A DNA stretch of 64,000 nucleotides, taken from assembly GCF_009696145.1 (NCBI RefSeq), contig NZ_VUMO01000005.1:94506-158505 (forward strand), given 5' to 3'. Of this stretch, positions 24,439 to 32,711 are shown one piece after another. Below the pieces are notes generated by a model that was given only the letters and a program-made list of their open reading frames with translations, was not told the origin of the DNA and did not search any database. The stretch's first letter is position 1. The number at the start of each line of letters is the position of its first letter. A program made the translations under genes and the position numbers. This stretch comes from Pseudoramibacter porci (GTDB taxonomy: Bacteria > Bacillota > Clostridia > Eubacteriales > Eubacteriaceae).

Positions 24439-24740
24439 ATGCCAAACGCGTCATCCAACATGGCGTCCACTTCATCTGCCGTATAAGCATGACCGGATTG
24501 GATCGATTCGTATCCCTTGGAAAGTTCTGCATTGAGTTCATCGTGCGACATCGACCCCAGCGCCTTTGGTTTATCATAAGGAAGTTTGAGACTAATCGGA
24601 AAACTTTTCGTTAAAATAATTTGGCTGTAAAGCATCTGGATCGCGCTGGATGGTGAAATGCCAAGGCGGTGAAGGATGTTTTCAGCGTTTTCTTTTAGGT
24701 CTGTATCGATTCTTGCGTAAACAGGTGATGTCTTCGCCAT
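24435..24740 (-). CDS. RelB/DinJ-family antitoxin
   Basis: 101 aa from MAKTSPVYARIDTDLKENAE (AAGGAG upstream; a GTG three codons earlier is too close to the ribosome site). The N-terminus is a ribbon-helix-helix DNA-binding domain (RIDTDLKENAENILHRLGIS). The C-terminal acidic tail YTADEVDAMLDDAFGI wraps the toxin. It neutralises the toxin encoded directly downstream and probably represses the operon. Confidence 0.88.
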   Translation of the reverse strand: MAKTSPVYARIDTDLKENAENILHRLGISPSSAIQMLYSQIILTKSFPISLKLPYDKPKALGSMSHDELNAELSKGYESIQSGHAYTADEVDAMLDDAFGI

Positions 24741-24847
24741 AAAGATCACACTCCTTTTTTCTTTATTATAGCATGTTTATCAATTATCGCAAGCATACGC
24801 AAGCGTTTATTGTTTTTCATGTTGCAAATTCGCGCTTTAGGGCAAAT

Positions 24848-25125
24848 AAAAAACGGACAGCGATTAGACTTGTCCGTTATGCATTTGATGATAGGTCGAA
24901 CGCGTCATTTAGTAAAAATCTTCCATGTTCAAATGCTCTGGTCTTTACCTCTATGACCACATAGCAATGAAGCGTCACATTATAAAAAGCATATCTAAAA
25001 ACTGTTCCGTTTCTCCAGCAGCGAGGCGATATTCCCGTCCAAGGAATGTGAAACCAGTTCCAAGTTCTAAAAGAAAACGCTGGATATCGCTTTCGATTGG
25101 ATTATTCATCGTTCACACGCTCCAT
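24848..25125 (-). pseudogene. Remnant of a YhcG/DUF1016-like nuclease joined to a relB tail and terminator
   Basis: Minus strand from 25109: MNNPIESDIQRFLLELGTGF then TFLGREYRLAAGETEQFLDM, typical of the PD-(D/E)XK domain of YhcG/DUF1016 proteins. A frameshift near LFIM/FYN follows, after which the next frame reads HCYVVIEVKTRAFEHG (the EVK catalytic end). It then runs into LNDAFDLSSNA, a RelB-type C-terminus, and the AACGGACA hairpin repeat. Both genes are broken; the joint shows deletion between two formerly separate defence or toxin loci. Confidence 0.65.
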
Positions 25126-25136
25126 TTTGTTCCGCC

Positions 25137-26942
25137 TTATTTTCCTTCCGCTTCCGTCAATTTTTGATACATCTTCATGAGTTCTGCGACACAGTCAGAT
25201 TCGCTCATCTTTCTCGAAAAGCCGTAGGCCTGCATCACCGCGCGGTCGTTCATCTGATGTGCCTTACGAAGCTCCGGCGGCATCGTCAGCGGATCGTAAA
25301 GGTCGGCTAGAGAACTGTCCGGATAAAGGTCGCGGGCGTCGAGAATCGCCTGCGCGGTTTTCTCAATTCTTTCCTTCTGCGCGGCTGTTGGGGTAGGCCA
25401 GGGGAAATTGTTGTAGACGATGTTTTTGGAGTAACGATAATCGCTTTTAAGTCTGCCGCAAACCGTACGCATCCAGGCGTTATGAACGTTAGAAGTTAAA
25501 ACAGCAAAATCGAATAAAGTAGCATTAGGCACAATTTGGACAGCATCTGAAGCAATAATATCAGATGTCATGAATCCTATAGGAATATATCTTCGACGCT
25601 CTGAAGACACGCGCGGTATCATTAAATAATCTACATTATCAGGTTGCGTTATTTGTGCGAATAATTGAGGAACTTTAGCATATCCTTGTGTTGTTTTTGC
25701 TCTTGAATTGAGACGAAATTCTCTTACTGACTGAACTTTTTCTTTTAATATTTTGCTTTTGCTGATATCTGATGGTGTTGCATGTTTAAGCCAAAGGCAC
25801 CAGCGTTTTTTGTTATTTAAGAATTCAGCTGCACCAATATATTCATGCAACCATTTAGAAAGATTTGGTTCTTTTTTTATTATTTCGTTTCTTTCTTCTT
25901 CGGATATGACAAAAAAACCACCGTCACGAGGTTGATTGCCAAAACACATTTTTGGAACGTCACATAATGGTGTTCTTCTTTCTGCAATAAAAACATCGCT
26001 GCCATCAAGCAAATAAGGGTTAATGTTTTTTACTATAGTTTTGTTATTTTCATCACTAAACAATATATTATTGTGAGAATTGTTCAGTGAAAATCCAATG
26101 ATGACACAATGAACCGCTGCTTGATGCGTTGATTCACTGTTCCATCTGAACGTTTGATAAGCGAAATTGATATGAATATGGTATTGATTTAATAAAACCT
26201 GCCATAAAATGGGAACCTGCGAACCTTGGCAAATTGAATTTGTAGCAACAAAGCAACATTTGATTTGTGTAGATTGAATGTATTCAGCAGCTATTTTAAA
26301 CCAGCATGTAACATAATCTAAATCCTGAACTTCATTTTTCGACATTTTATCAAAAATATGCTGAACATCTAATTTTTGAGGACTTCCTTGTGGCATAATT
26401 GAAGAACCCACAAACGGCGGATTCCCCATAATATAGTTTAGTTGATTCGATGGCACGACGTCATTCCAATCGATCCGCAGGGCGTTGCCTTCGACGATAT
26501 TGGCGTTAGTGGTCAACGGCAGAAAGTCGAGTTCGGTCTTGATGATGCTCTCAGTCTCTTGCATCATCTGGCTTTCGGCGATCCACAACGCGGTTTTGGC
26601 GACGGTGACGGCGAAGTCGTTGATTTCAATGCCGTAGAATTGCGAGATAGACACTTGAATCGGGTTGCGCATCCCTTCGAGGGCGTACATGATCTGCCCA
26701 TGCTGCAGTTCGGAGATTACCTCGTTTTCAATCCGCCGCACCGATAAATAGGTCTCGGTTAGGAAGTTACCGGAGCCGCAGGCCGGGTCTAACAAGACTC
26801 TATCTTTGATACAATGTACCTGTGTCAAAGATGCGCTCCGACACCCGTGAAAAGGCTTGATTTCAGGGCTTTTGCGACTTCTGGCAGGCGCAATCCGGTC
26901 TGTGAATCTTCTCCGATATGCTGTTGCTGCTCCGGCGCTCAT
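25137..26942 (-). pseudogene. MmeI-like type IIG DNA methyltransferase, N-terminally truncated
   Basis: 601-codon open frame. Genuine similarity starts about residue 45 at LLDPACGSGNFL (motif I, AdoMet binding) and includes the adenine-N6 catalytic NPPF (MGNPPFVGSS). It continues through a target-recognition region to the characteristic tail FPWPTPTAAQKERIEKTAQA and AYGFSRK. About 300 N-terminal residues (nuclease and helical domains) of the roughly 900-aa family are missing. The first 40 codons are unrelated filler. Probably inactive as a restriction enzyme; methylation alone would need an N-terminal-less protein to fold. Confidence 0.75.
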
Positions 26943-27038
26943 TCCGGCTGCGCCTCCTTTCCGAAACCCCTAAAGGGCAATCCTTAAAAAGTATGGGTAT
27001 CCTTAAATTGTGTTAGGAAACCTTAAAAGGTTTACATA

Positions 27039-27401
27039 CTACCTCGTCAGCATATCCACGGCTTCCTCTTCCGTAGAAACAAAGAACACATCCTTGCCTT
27101 TGTTACTCTCATAGATGAAGTCCTTCAACGGCTTGCTGGTGTAATGAGAGCAGTCACCGTAAATTGCGATGCGTCCACCATAGTTGATGTACTTCTGCAA
27201 AATCTCTCCGGCCAGTCCGCTGCTGAGGATAAAGAAATCTTCGACAATCAGTTTTTTGTCGATGACAATGTCCTTAGTACCCGCATCATATTTCGCATTC
27301 ATCAGCACATCCAGTGCTGACTGTGCATCTGTAATTACCGGCTCGTCTGCGATCACAACGGCGCAGATGGTGCCGTTCTTTTCTATCTTCTTAAATTCCA
27401 T
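27039..27401 (-). CDS. DUF4180 domain protein
   Basis: 120 aa from MEFKKIEKNGTICAVVIADE (AAAGAGA upstream). It matches my memory of DUF4180 proteins: a compact alpha/beta domain with DAQSALDVLMNAKYDAGT, LIVEDFFILSSGLAGEILQK, and a Rossmann-like GGRIAIYGDCSHYTSKPLKDF. Biochemical role unknown; the family often turns up beside mobile or stress genes. It is intact among decayed genes and separates two pieces of the same methyltransferase. Confidence 0.75.
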   Translation of the reverse strand: MEFKKIEKNGTICAVVIADEPVITDAQSALDVLMNAKYDAGTKDIVIDKKLIVEDFFILSSGLAGEILQKYINYGGRIAIYGDCSHYTSKPLKDFIYESNKGKDVFFVSTEEEAVDMLTR

Positions 27402-27457
27402 AATCGTTATCTCTTTCAAATCATATCTAAAGTCAGTTGCTCATACTTTTCCGGCAT

Positions 27458-27571
27458 TCAGCCCGTATAGGCATCCTCTACTGTGTTCTTAAAGTTCTGT
27501 TTTTCCAGCCATTCTCGTTCTTCATCTGTCTCCGGAATATCGCTCCGCTCGATCTTGAAGATGACAGGCCG
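27458..27571 (-). pseudogene. Short fragment of an unidentified gene
   Basis: A 37-codon minus-strand segment reading RPVIFKIERSDIPETDEERE and then WLEKQNFKNTVEDAYTG before a stop. It is in a different frame from the methyltransferase fragment joined to it and has no start. The composition looks coding, but no family is recognised. Confidence 0.35.
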
Positions 27572-27578
27572 TGTGCCG

Positions 27579-27689
27579 TCGTTGCAGCAGTTCGATCCAA
27601 TAGGACCGGCCGTCTTCATCTTCGTTGCCTTTATTTTTCCATCTGTTGATGAATTGTCGTGCTGCTTCGCGCTGTTCTGCGTCAGTCAT
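27579..27689 (-). pseudogene. N-terminal fragment of an MmeI-like methyltransferase
   Basis: GGGAG and ATG lead into MTDAEQREAARQFINRWKNK and DEDGRSYWIELLQR, the start of MmeI-type type IIG enzymes. Similarity stops after 37 codons. This is very likely the lost beginning of the methyltransferase whose C-terminal two thirds lie at 25137-26825, the two now separated by the DUF4180 gene. Confidence 0.6.
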
Positions 27690-27760
27690 TACCGTGTTCT
27701 CCCCTGTCTTCAATCGTTGTGTCTTATTTTACCATATTTTGTTCGGCCTTTGCGGCAAAG

Positions 27761-28000
27761 AAAAAACGGACAGCGATTAAACTGTCCGTTGTGCACTCGA
27801 TGATAGTTCGAACGCGTCGTCCAATATGGCGTCTACTTCATCTGCCGTATAAGCATGACCGGAATGAACCGATTTGTATCCCTTGGAAACTTCCACATTG
27901 CGTTGATCGTGCCCAGCACTTTTGGATGTTCGTAAAGAAAAGCTTCCGATAATTTGCTTGAGCTTCCGCTGCTGAAGCATCCGCTTATGACCACGCTTCC
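27761..28000 (-). pseudogene. Decayed relB antitoxin copy with its terminator
   Basis: The C-terminal codons read VSKGYKSVHSGHAYTADEVD then AILDDAFELSSSAQRTV, closely matching the intact antitoxin at 24435. Upstream the similarity shifts frame (YEHPKVLGTIN against YDKPKALGSMS). There is no toxin partner. The AACGGACAG hairpin (27765-27790) follows directly. Confidence 0.75.
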
Positions 28001-28061
28001 GGGTTTTGAATCGTGCAGATTCCGGGTTTTAATTGAGCAAAGGATGTAAACCGAATCATGT

Positions 28062-28067
28062 TATAAT
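28062..28067 (+). promoter_or_regulatory. Extended -10 promoter of the cupin gene
   Basis: TGTTATAAT, 34 bp before the ATG; no good -35 is seen. Confidence 0.5.
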
Positions 28068-28100
28068 AAAGGAGATTCTATCGAAATAAGGGGTGATTTT

Positions 28101-28457
28101 ATGATTCGCAAAACACAAGTCAAACACGTGGAACACCTTGCCGGAGGCAAAGGCACGGTTAAAATTGAACATATCATTGATGAAAATGAACTCCTCGGCG
28201 CTGCACGCATGTACGCCAAGGTCACGATTCCGCCGGGCGCCTCTATCGGCGTCCACACCCACACCGGGGAAACGGAACCCTATTACATCCTCGAAGGGGT
28301 TGGCGATTTCCGGGACAATGACGGCTCGGTCACGCCGGTGGTCCCCGGGGACTGCTGCCTCATCAAACCTGGAGAATGCCACGGCATGAGCAATCCCTAC
28401 AACGCCGATCTGGTGTTCATGGCCCTGATCTATTTTGACATCGACCACAAAAAATAA
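28101..28457 (+). CDS. Small cupin-domain protein
   Basis: 118 aa with AAGGGGTGATTTT before the ATG. A single cupin barrel: motif 1 is GASIGVHTHTGETEPYYILEG (two His and one Glu as metal ligands) and motif 2 is PGDCCLIKPGECHGMSNP (fourth ligand His). Such small cupins bind a metal and may act as isomerase, dioxygenase or sensor. The substrate is not evident. It is monocistronic between an extended -10 promoter and a shared terminator. Confidence 0.88.
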   Translation: MIRKTQVKHVEHLAGGKGTVKIEHIIDENELLGAARMYAKVTIPPGASIGVHTHTGETEPYYILEGVGDFRDNDGSVTPVVPGDCCLIKPGECHGMSNPYNADLVFMALIYFDIDHKK

Positions 28458-28472
28458 ACCAGGCCGCAGACA

Positions 28473-28508
28473 AACACCCCCGTGCCATATGACGCAGGGG
28501 TGTTGCTT
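28473..28508. terminator. Bidirectional terminator between cupin and flavorubredoxin genes
   Basis: Perfect stem AACACCCC / GGGGTGTT with a 16-nt loop lying between two convergent genes. Confidence 0.7.
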
Positions 28509-28533
28509 TAATTGTTTGAGATTATATGATTTT

Positions 28534-29919
28534 TTACTGCACCGAAAAATCCGATTTCGGCGCACCGCACACCGGGCATTTGAAATCGTCAGGAAGATCT
28601 TCCCATTTGGTGCCCGGAGCGATGCCGTGTTCCGGATCGCCTTTAGCTTCGTCGTAGGTCCAGCCGCACACGTTGCAGACGTAGACTTTGCTTTCGGATT
28701 TGGCCGGCTGTTCCGGCGTTTCTTCTCCGGCGAGGAGTTCCTGTACCATTTCCGGAATGGCTGCGAAGTCGCCGTCTTCCGGATTCCACAGGGAGCGGAC
28801 GCTGGCGTCGACGACGTCAAAGCCGTCGGCGGCAAGGCGTTCTTTCAAGAGCTTCACCGATTCGCCGCTCCAGCCGTAGCATCCGAAGGCCGCGGCCTTT
28901 TTGTTTTTAAACTTCAGAGTTTTCGCAAAGGCGAGAAAGGCGCTGACGCTGGTGAGGACTTCGTTCACGCAGGTCGGCGAGCCCACGGCGATGGCCTTAG
29001 ACTTAAACACTTCAGTCATGAGTTCGTTCTTGTCCGTTTCGGCGATGTTGAAAACCTTCACCACGGTGTCCGGGCTCTGTCTGTGAATTTCGTCGGCCAC
29101 CGCGTGAGCCAGGGTCTTGGTCCCGTTCCACATCGTGTCGTAGGCGACGGTGATCTGATCTTCCTGATAGGCGTCCGCCCATTCGGCGTACTTCTTAACG
29201 ATCTGTTCCGGATGATCCCGCCAGATGACGCCGTGAGCCGGCGCGATCATGTCGATGGGCAGGTTCAGCTTCGCGATTTCGGCAAGCTTGCGGGTGACAA
29301 AGGGCGCGAAGGGATTTAAGATATTGGCGAAGTATTTCATCGCTTCTTTATACAAGATGGCCTGGTTCGCCTTGTCGTTGAACATTTCTTCGACGGCGAA
29401 ATGCTGGCCGAAGGCGTCCATGGAGAACAGGATGTTGTCTTCTGTCAGATAAGTTGCCATGGAATCCGGCCAGTGGAGCATCTTCATTTCCACGAAGATG
29501 AGCTGCTTGCCGTTGCCGACGTAGAGGGTGTCGCCGGTTTTGACTTTGTGGAAGTCCCAGCCCCGCTTGCCGTACTGGCCTTCGATGCTCTTCACAGCGG
29601 CGGCCGTGCAGTAAATCGGCGTGCCCGGGATTTCCTTCATGAGCGCCGGCAGGGAGCCCGAGTGATCCTGTTCCCCGTGGTTCATGACGATGGCGTCGAT
29701 TTTCGACAGATCCCCGCCGAGTTCTTTCCGGAGGTTGTCGATAAAGGCGTCCCGATGGGACATCCACACCGTATCGACCAAAATGGTCTTGTCTTCTTCG
29801 ATCAGATAAGCGTTCTGACTCGACCCGTTTTTCACTGAATATTCGTCGCCGTGGAACTGCTTCAGTTCCCAATCCATGTAGCCGACCCAGCTCACGTTGT
29901 TTTTAACCTGTTTTCTCAT
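28534..29919 (-). CDS. Flavorubredoxin (flavo-diiron protein with C-terminal rubredoxin)
   Basis: 461 aa. Residues 1 to about 250 are a metallo-beta-lactamase-like diiron domain with the ligand set HGEQDH plus HWPD and the later His in [11 protein letters not shown]. About 260-395 are a flavodoxin-like FMN domain ([21 protein letters not shown]). About 405-461 are a rubredoxin with two CxxC pairs ([16 protein letters not shown]). These enzymes reduce O2 to water and/or NO to N2O in anaerobes, the fused rubredoxin taking electrons from an NADH reductase. It is full length and fits an oxygen-sensitive organism. Confidence 0.95.
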   Translation of the reverse strand: MRKQVKNNVSWVGYMDWELKQFHGDEYSVKNGSSQNAYLIEEDKTILVDTVWMSHRDAFIDNLRKELGGDLSKIDAIVMNHGEQDHSGSLPALMKEIPGTPIYCTAAAVKSIEGQYGKRGWDFHKVKTGDTLYVGNGKQLIFVEMKMLHWPDSMATYLTEDNILFSMDAFGQHFAVEEMFNDKANQAILYKEAMKYFANILNPFAPFVTRKLAEIAKLNLPIDMIAPAHGVIWRDHPEQIVKKYAEWADAYQEDQITVAYDTMWNGTKTLAHAVADEIHRQSPDTVVKVFNIAETDKNELMTEVFKSKAIAVGSPTCVNEVLTSVSAFLAFAKTLKFKNKKAAAFGCYGWSGESVKLLKERLAADGFDVVDASVRSLWNPEDGDFAAIPEMVQELLAGEETPEQPAKSESKVYVCNVCGWTYDEAKGDPEHGIAPGTKWEDLPDDFKCPVCGAPKSDFSVQ

Positions 29920-30036
29920 CCGTCCCGTCTCCTTATTTATATCATCAAACTTAAAAATCTCTCTTTTTTCCTGAACGGTTTAATTATAGTCCCCGGGCCG
30001 GCATATTTCCGTGGTTATGACAACGCTTTTGATTTT

Positions 30037-31341
30037 TTACGCGAGGTGCAGTTTGGCTTTCGCCGCGGTTTCGATCATGCCTGCTGTTTCTGCCAGGCCC
30101 ATTTCGTCAGAACGGATGGCCAGATCGTAATGGGACAGGTCTTTCCAATGCTGATGGGTAAAATACTGGCAGTGATTCGCCCGTTCCCGCTCGACCTTCT
30201 CGATTTTCGCCCGGGCCGCCTTTTCGTCCAGACTGTCCCGTTCCATAACGGTTTTGATCTTGGCGTCCGGTGAAGCGCTGACAAACACATTGAAGCTCGG
30301 CACCTTGTCTTTCAAGATGAAATTGCCGAGGCGGCCGACGATGACGCAGGGCGCCTTTTCAGCGAGCTCGAGGATGATCTTTTCCTGGATGTCAAAAATC
30401 CGTTCGATGACGGGCAGCTCATCTTCCTGAGTCGTCCCCGCCGCCCAGAAATACAGAGAGTGAGCCAAGGGTCTGTCGATGATCTGATCGTTGTCCGTTA
30501 AAATTTTTTCGGTCATCCCGCTTCTTTTGGCCGCTTCGTGAATGATTTCTAAATCGTAATAGGCGATGCCCAGATCTTCGGCGATTTGCTTTCCGATCGT
30601 CCGGCCGCCGCTGCCGTATTCCCGGGCGATGGTGATCGCCCAGCTTTTCTGCGGTTCTGTTTTCGGACTTGCGGCTGTTTTCGTTTTTTCCGGATAGAGC
30701 CAGCGGTCCCGTTTGGCGCCAAAATGCCGGTTGACCACCCCTAAAATGTTGCCCACCAGAAAAGCAGCGATCACTGTGCCGATGCCGACGCTGCCCAACT
30801 GATGAAGCAGAACCATGCATGTGGCGAAAGAAATCACCACCATCGAGACGTCAAAGCCGATCTTAACTTTTGAAAATTCGATACCGGTCACATCAGAGAC
30901 GGCCTTCATGACCCCTTCTCCGGCGAGAGGCATGATGTCCGGCGGCAGGTAAAAGAAAATCCCTACGGCGACGATCACCGAGCTGATGCCCACCATGACG
31001 AGACGGATCACGAGATTCGACGGAGCCGGCAGAAAATGCATCGTCCAATTTCCGAAAGTCGTAAAATACCCGAAGACGACCCCCACGGCAATCTGCAGCA
31101 GGTTCTTGATCTTGAAATGCCGGCGCAGCAGGACAATCTGAAACAGCACCAGAAAGCAGTGAAAGATGATGGTCGCCCGTCCCATTTCGATGCCCCAAAC
31201 GCAGGTCATCGTGTAGGGAATGGAACTCACCGGGGAAACCCCGAGATCTGACTTCACCGAGACCGCGATCCCGATGGTCATGATAAACAAGCCAAAAAGA
31301 TAACTGGCAAACCGTCTTCCAAGATGCTGATTCTTACGCAT
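30037..31341 (-). CDS. YczE/YitT-like membrane domain fused to a cytidylate-kinase-like domain
   Basis: 434 aa. Residues 1 to about 210 hold five or six membrane helices of the YczE (DUF6198-like) type, beginning RFASYLFGLFIMTIGIAVSVKSDLGVSP. From about 232 to the end is a soluble P-loop domain of the cytidylate-kinase-like family (ITIAREYGSGGRTIGKQIAEDLG; GRLGNFIL). The Walker A is the family's variant GSGGRTIGK. Substrates of both halves are unknown. Its start overlaps the marR stop by 8 bp, so the pair is translationally coupled and probably controlled by that MarR protein. Confidence 0.85.
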   Translation of the reverse strand: MRKNQHLGRRFASYLFGLFIMTIGIAVSVKSDLGVSPVSSIPYTMTCVWGIEMGRATIIFHCFLVLFQIVLLRRHFKIKNLLQIAVGVVFGYFTTFGNWTMHFLPAPSNLVIRLVMVGISSVIVAVGIFFYLPPDIMPLAGEGVMKAVSDVTGIEFSKVKIGFDVSMVVISFATCMVLLHQLGSVGIGTVIAAFLVGNILGVVNRHFGAKRDRWLYPEKTKTAASPKTEPQKSWAITIAREYGSGGRTIGKQIAEDLGIAYYDLEIIHEAAKRSGMTEKILTDNDQIIDRPLAHSLYFWAAGTTQEDELPVIERIFDIQEKIILELAEKAPCVIVGRLGNFILKDKVPSFNVFVSASPDAKIKTVMERDSLDEKAARAKIEKVERERANHCQYFTHQHWKDLSHYDLAIRSDEMGLAETAGMIETAAKAKLHLA

Positions 31342-31765
31342 GCAGACTCCTTTCTTTTTTCATCTGATGACAAACCTTTTCCAAAGCCGTTTTGAGGACC
31401 TGCCGTTCTGTTTCAGACAGCGGCGCCAGGACCTTCTCGTCTTCTTCTTCAAAAATCTGCGCCATTCCCAAAGCTTTCTTTTTCCCCTCTGGTGTGAGAT
31501 AGGCGTACAGGGAGCGGCGGTTGTCCGGCTTTTTCCGCCGTTCAATGAGCCCGGCCTTTTCCATGCCCAAAAGAATACTGCCCAGAGTCGCCGGCTCAAT
31601 TTCGCAGATCGCCGCCAAGGTCTTCTGATCCTGACCTTCGTGATGAATCAAAGCCTCTAAGACTTTGGGCTGGCCCGAGGTCAGATGCAGTTCTGCTCTG
31701 GCCCTCGCCATAATATCCCGCCTCAAAAGTGAGTGGGTTTTCATAAGTGTATAGTGAAATGACAT
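31334..31765 (-). CDS. MarR-family transcriptional regulator
   Basis: 143 aa from MSFHYTLMKTHSLLRRDIM with AGGAGGTGCGTC upstream. Winged helix: LTSGQPKVLEALIHHEGQDQ, recognition helix EPATLGSILLGMEKAGLIERR and the wing KPDNRRSLYAYLTPEGK. It is the first gene of a two-gene operon with the membrane-kinase fusion. Direct and inverted AATAAG repeats at its own promoter suggest autorepression. Confidence 0.92.
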   Translation of the reverse strand: MSFHYTLMKTHSLLRRDIMARARAELHLTSGQPKVLEALIHHEGQDQKTLAAICEIEPATLGSILLGMEKAGLIERRKKPDNRRSLYAYLTPEGKKKALGMAQIFEEEDEKVLAPLSETERQVLKTALEKVCHQMKKERSLHA

Positions 31766-31780
31766 GACGCACCTCCTTTT

Positions 31781-31822
31781 AATAAGCTTTCTTATTGTAT
31801 GGTTTCTTATTATATTTGTCAA
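31781..31822 (-). promoter_or_regulatory. marR operon promoter with likely operator
   Basis: Minus strand -35 TTGACA (31822-31817), 17-bp spacer, -10 TACAAT (31799-31794). The palindrome AATAAG-AAAG-CTTATT (31796-31781) overlaps the -10 and start site; a second AATAAGAAA lies in the spacer, in direct orientation. Confidence 0.8.
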
Positions 31823-31858
31823 AAAAAAGAACGGCCTTTTTTAATCAAGGCTGTTCTT
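31821..31858 (-). terminator. Intrinsic terminator upstream of the marR promoter
   Basis: Minus strand stem AAGAACAGCCTT / AAGGCCGTTCTT (one mismatch) followed by eight T that run into the marR -35. It follows the AAA-ATPase remnant. Confidence 0.8.
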
Positions 31859-31865
31859 GAGAAAT

Positions 31866-32129
31866 TTAATAAACTTCGTATGGTTCAATCGCTTTAAATA
31901 AGGACGTGGTGGTCATTTCGTTTTCCGCCACGATCTGGTCCATCATGTCCTCGATTTCCGCCACGTCGGGCAGGGGAAAATTGAACACGGTGATTTCTTT
32001 TCCCATGTCCCCGGGAATCACCAGATGGGGCGAAATGAGTACGACGTTTTTCCGGGCCTCGGAGTTGTGCAGGGACGGGATCAGGAAATCAAAGATTACG
32101 TCCAAAAGCACGAAGATGAGATCTATCAT
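31866..32129 (-). pseudogene. C-terminal remnant of an AAA-family ATPase
   Basis: 87-codon frame. DFLIPSLHNSEARKNVVLIS then PHLVIPGDMGKEITVFNFPL and PDVAEIEDMMDQI match the segment after Walker B in the AAA ATPases of the Ycf46-like type. It then stops after FKAIEPYEVY. Walker A, Walker B and the lid domain are missing, and no ribosome site precedes it. The family assignment is from pattern memory. Confidence 0.5.
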
Positions 32130-32240
32130 CTAAATTTAAGCCACTACGATCTGTGGGGCATTCTCAAATATGCAAAATCAAAGGGCGTTGAGCCCAATGA
32201 TTTGACCATTAGGGAAATCTCGCAGTTTTGGAATGAATAA
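32130..32240 (+). pseudogene. C-terminal fragment of an unknown protein
   Basis: Plus-strand codons reading YHLNLSHYDLWGILKYAKSK then GVEPNDLTIREISQFWNE and a stop. The reading frame continues leftward only across the antisense of the AAA remnant, so the real 5' part is gone. A deletion joint near 32125 separates the two remnants. Family not recognised. Confidence 0.35.
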
Positions 32241-32312
32241 GACGGCAGTGCTGAGCTGCCAGAAGATACCCCCGCCTGCCGCATTTCTGCAGCAGACGGG
32301 GGTTGTACGCTC

Positions 32313-32675
32313 TCACGCATCCTCATTCACATAGCGTTTTCCCGGCCGCATCGGTTTCGCTTCAGGGTGGGCTTCCTTCACCATTATGTACAACAGCGCC
32401 AGATCCTCGCTGTGGTCGTCTTCCCGTTCTTCGTAGTCCAGGGTTTTGATCACCGACCATTGAAACGCCGACGGGTCGGCATTGTAGGCTTCCTGCATTT
32501 CCCGGTTCGGCCAGGAACCCAGTTCCAGCTGGAAGGAAGAGCCGTTGTAATCCGCCTTGGTGTCCGTTGATTTCGCGATCCACATGTCATCGCCGTTGGA
32601 CCAACACACGATCCCCATTTCCGGATGGCGCCGGTCGTACTGGGCCCGGAGTGCTTTTTTCTTGGTTTTGTCCAT
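32313..32675 (-). CDS. GIY-YIG-nuclease-like small protein
   Basis: 120 aa. The opening KKKALRAQYDRRHPEMGIVC, then DTKADYNGSSFQLELGSWPNREMQEAYN and FQWSVIKTLDYEE, follow the pattern of a family of about 115-aa Firmicutes proteins annotated as GIY-YIG nuclease family. The classical GIY and YIG residues are not obvious, so catalytic activity is doubtful. Monocistronic. Call rests on remembered pattern only. Confidence 0.55.
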   Translation of the reverse strand: MDKTKKKALRAQYDRRHPEMGIVCWSNGDDMWIAKSTDTKADYNGSSFQLELGSWPNREMQEAYNADPSAFQWSVIKTLDYEEREDDHSEDLALLYIMVKEAHPEAKPMRPGKRYVNEDA

Positions 32676-32711
32676 TTTTTCTCTCCAAATATTTTTATAT
32701 TTTTTAATTCA

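Noticed and set aside
26826..26942. First 40 codons of the methyltransferase open frame as genuine coding sequence
   Set aside because: Arg/Ser-rich with no similarity to the family; real similarity starts at about 26815.
32025..32129. 71-codon plus-strand frame across the AAA remnant as an intact gene
   Set aside because: Its first half is antisense to AAA-ATPase sequence; only the part after 32130 looks coding, so it is listed as a fragment.
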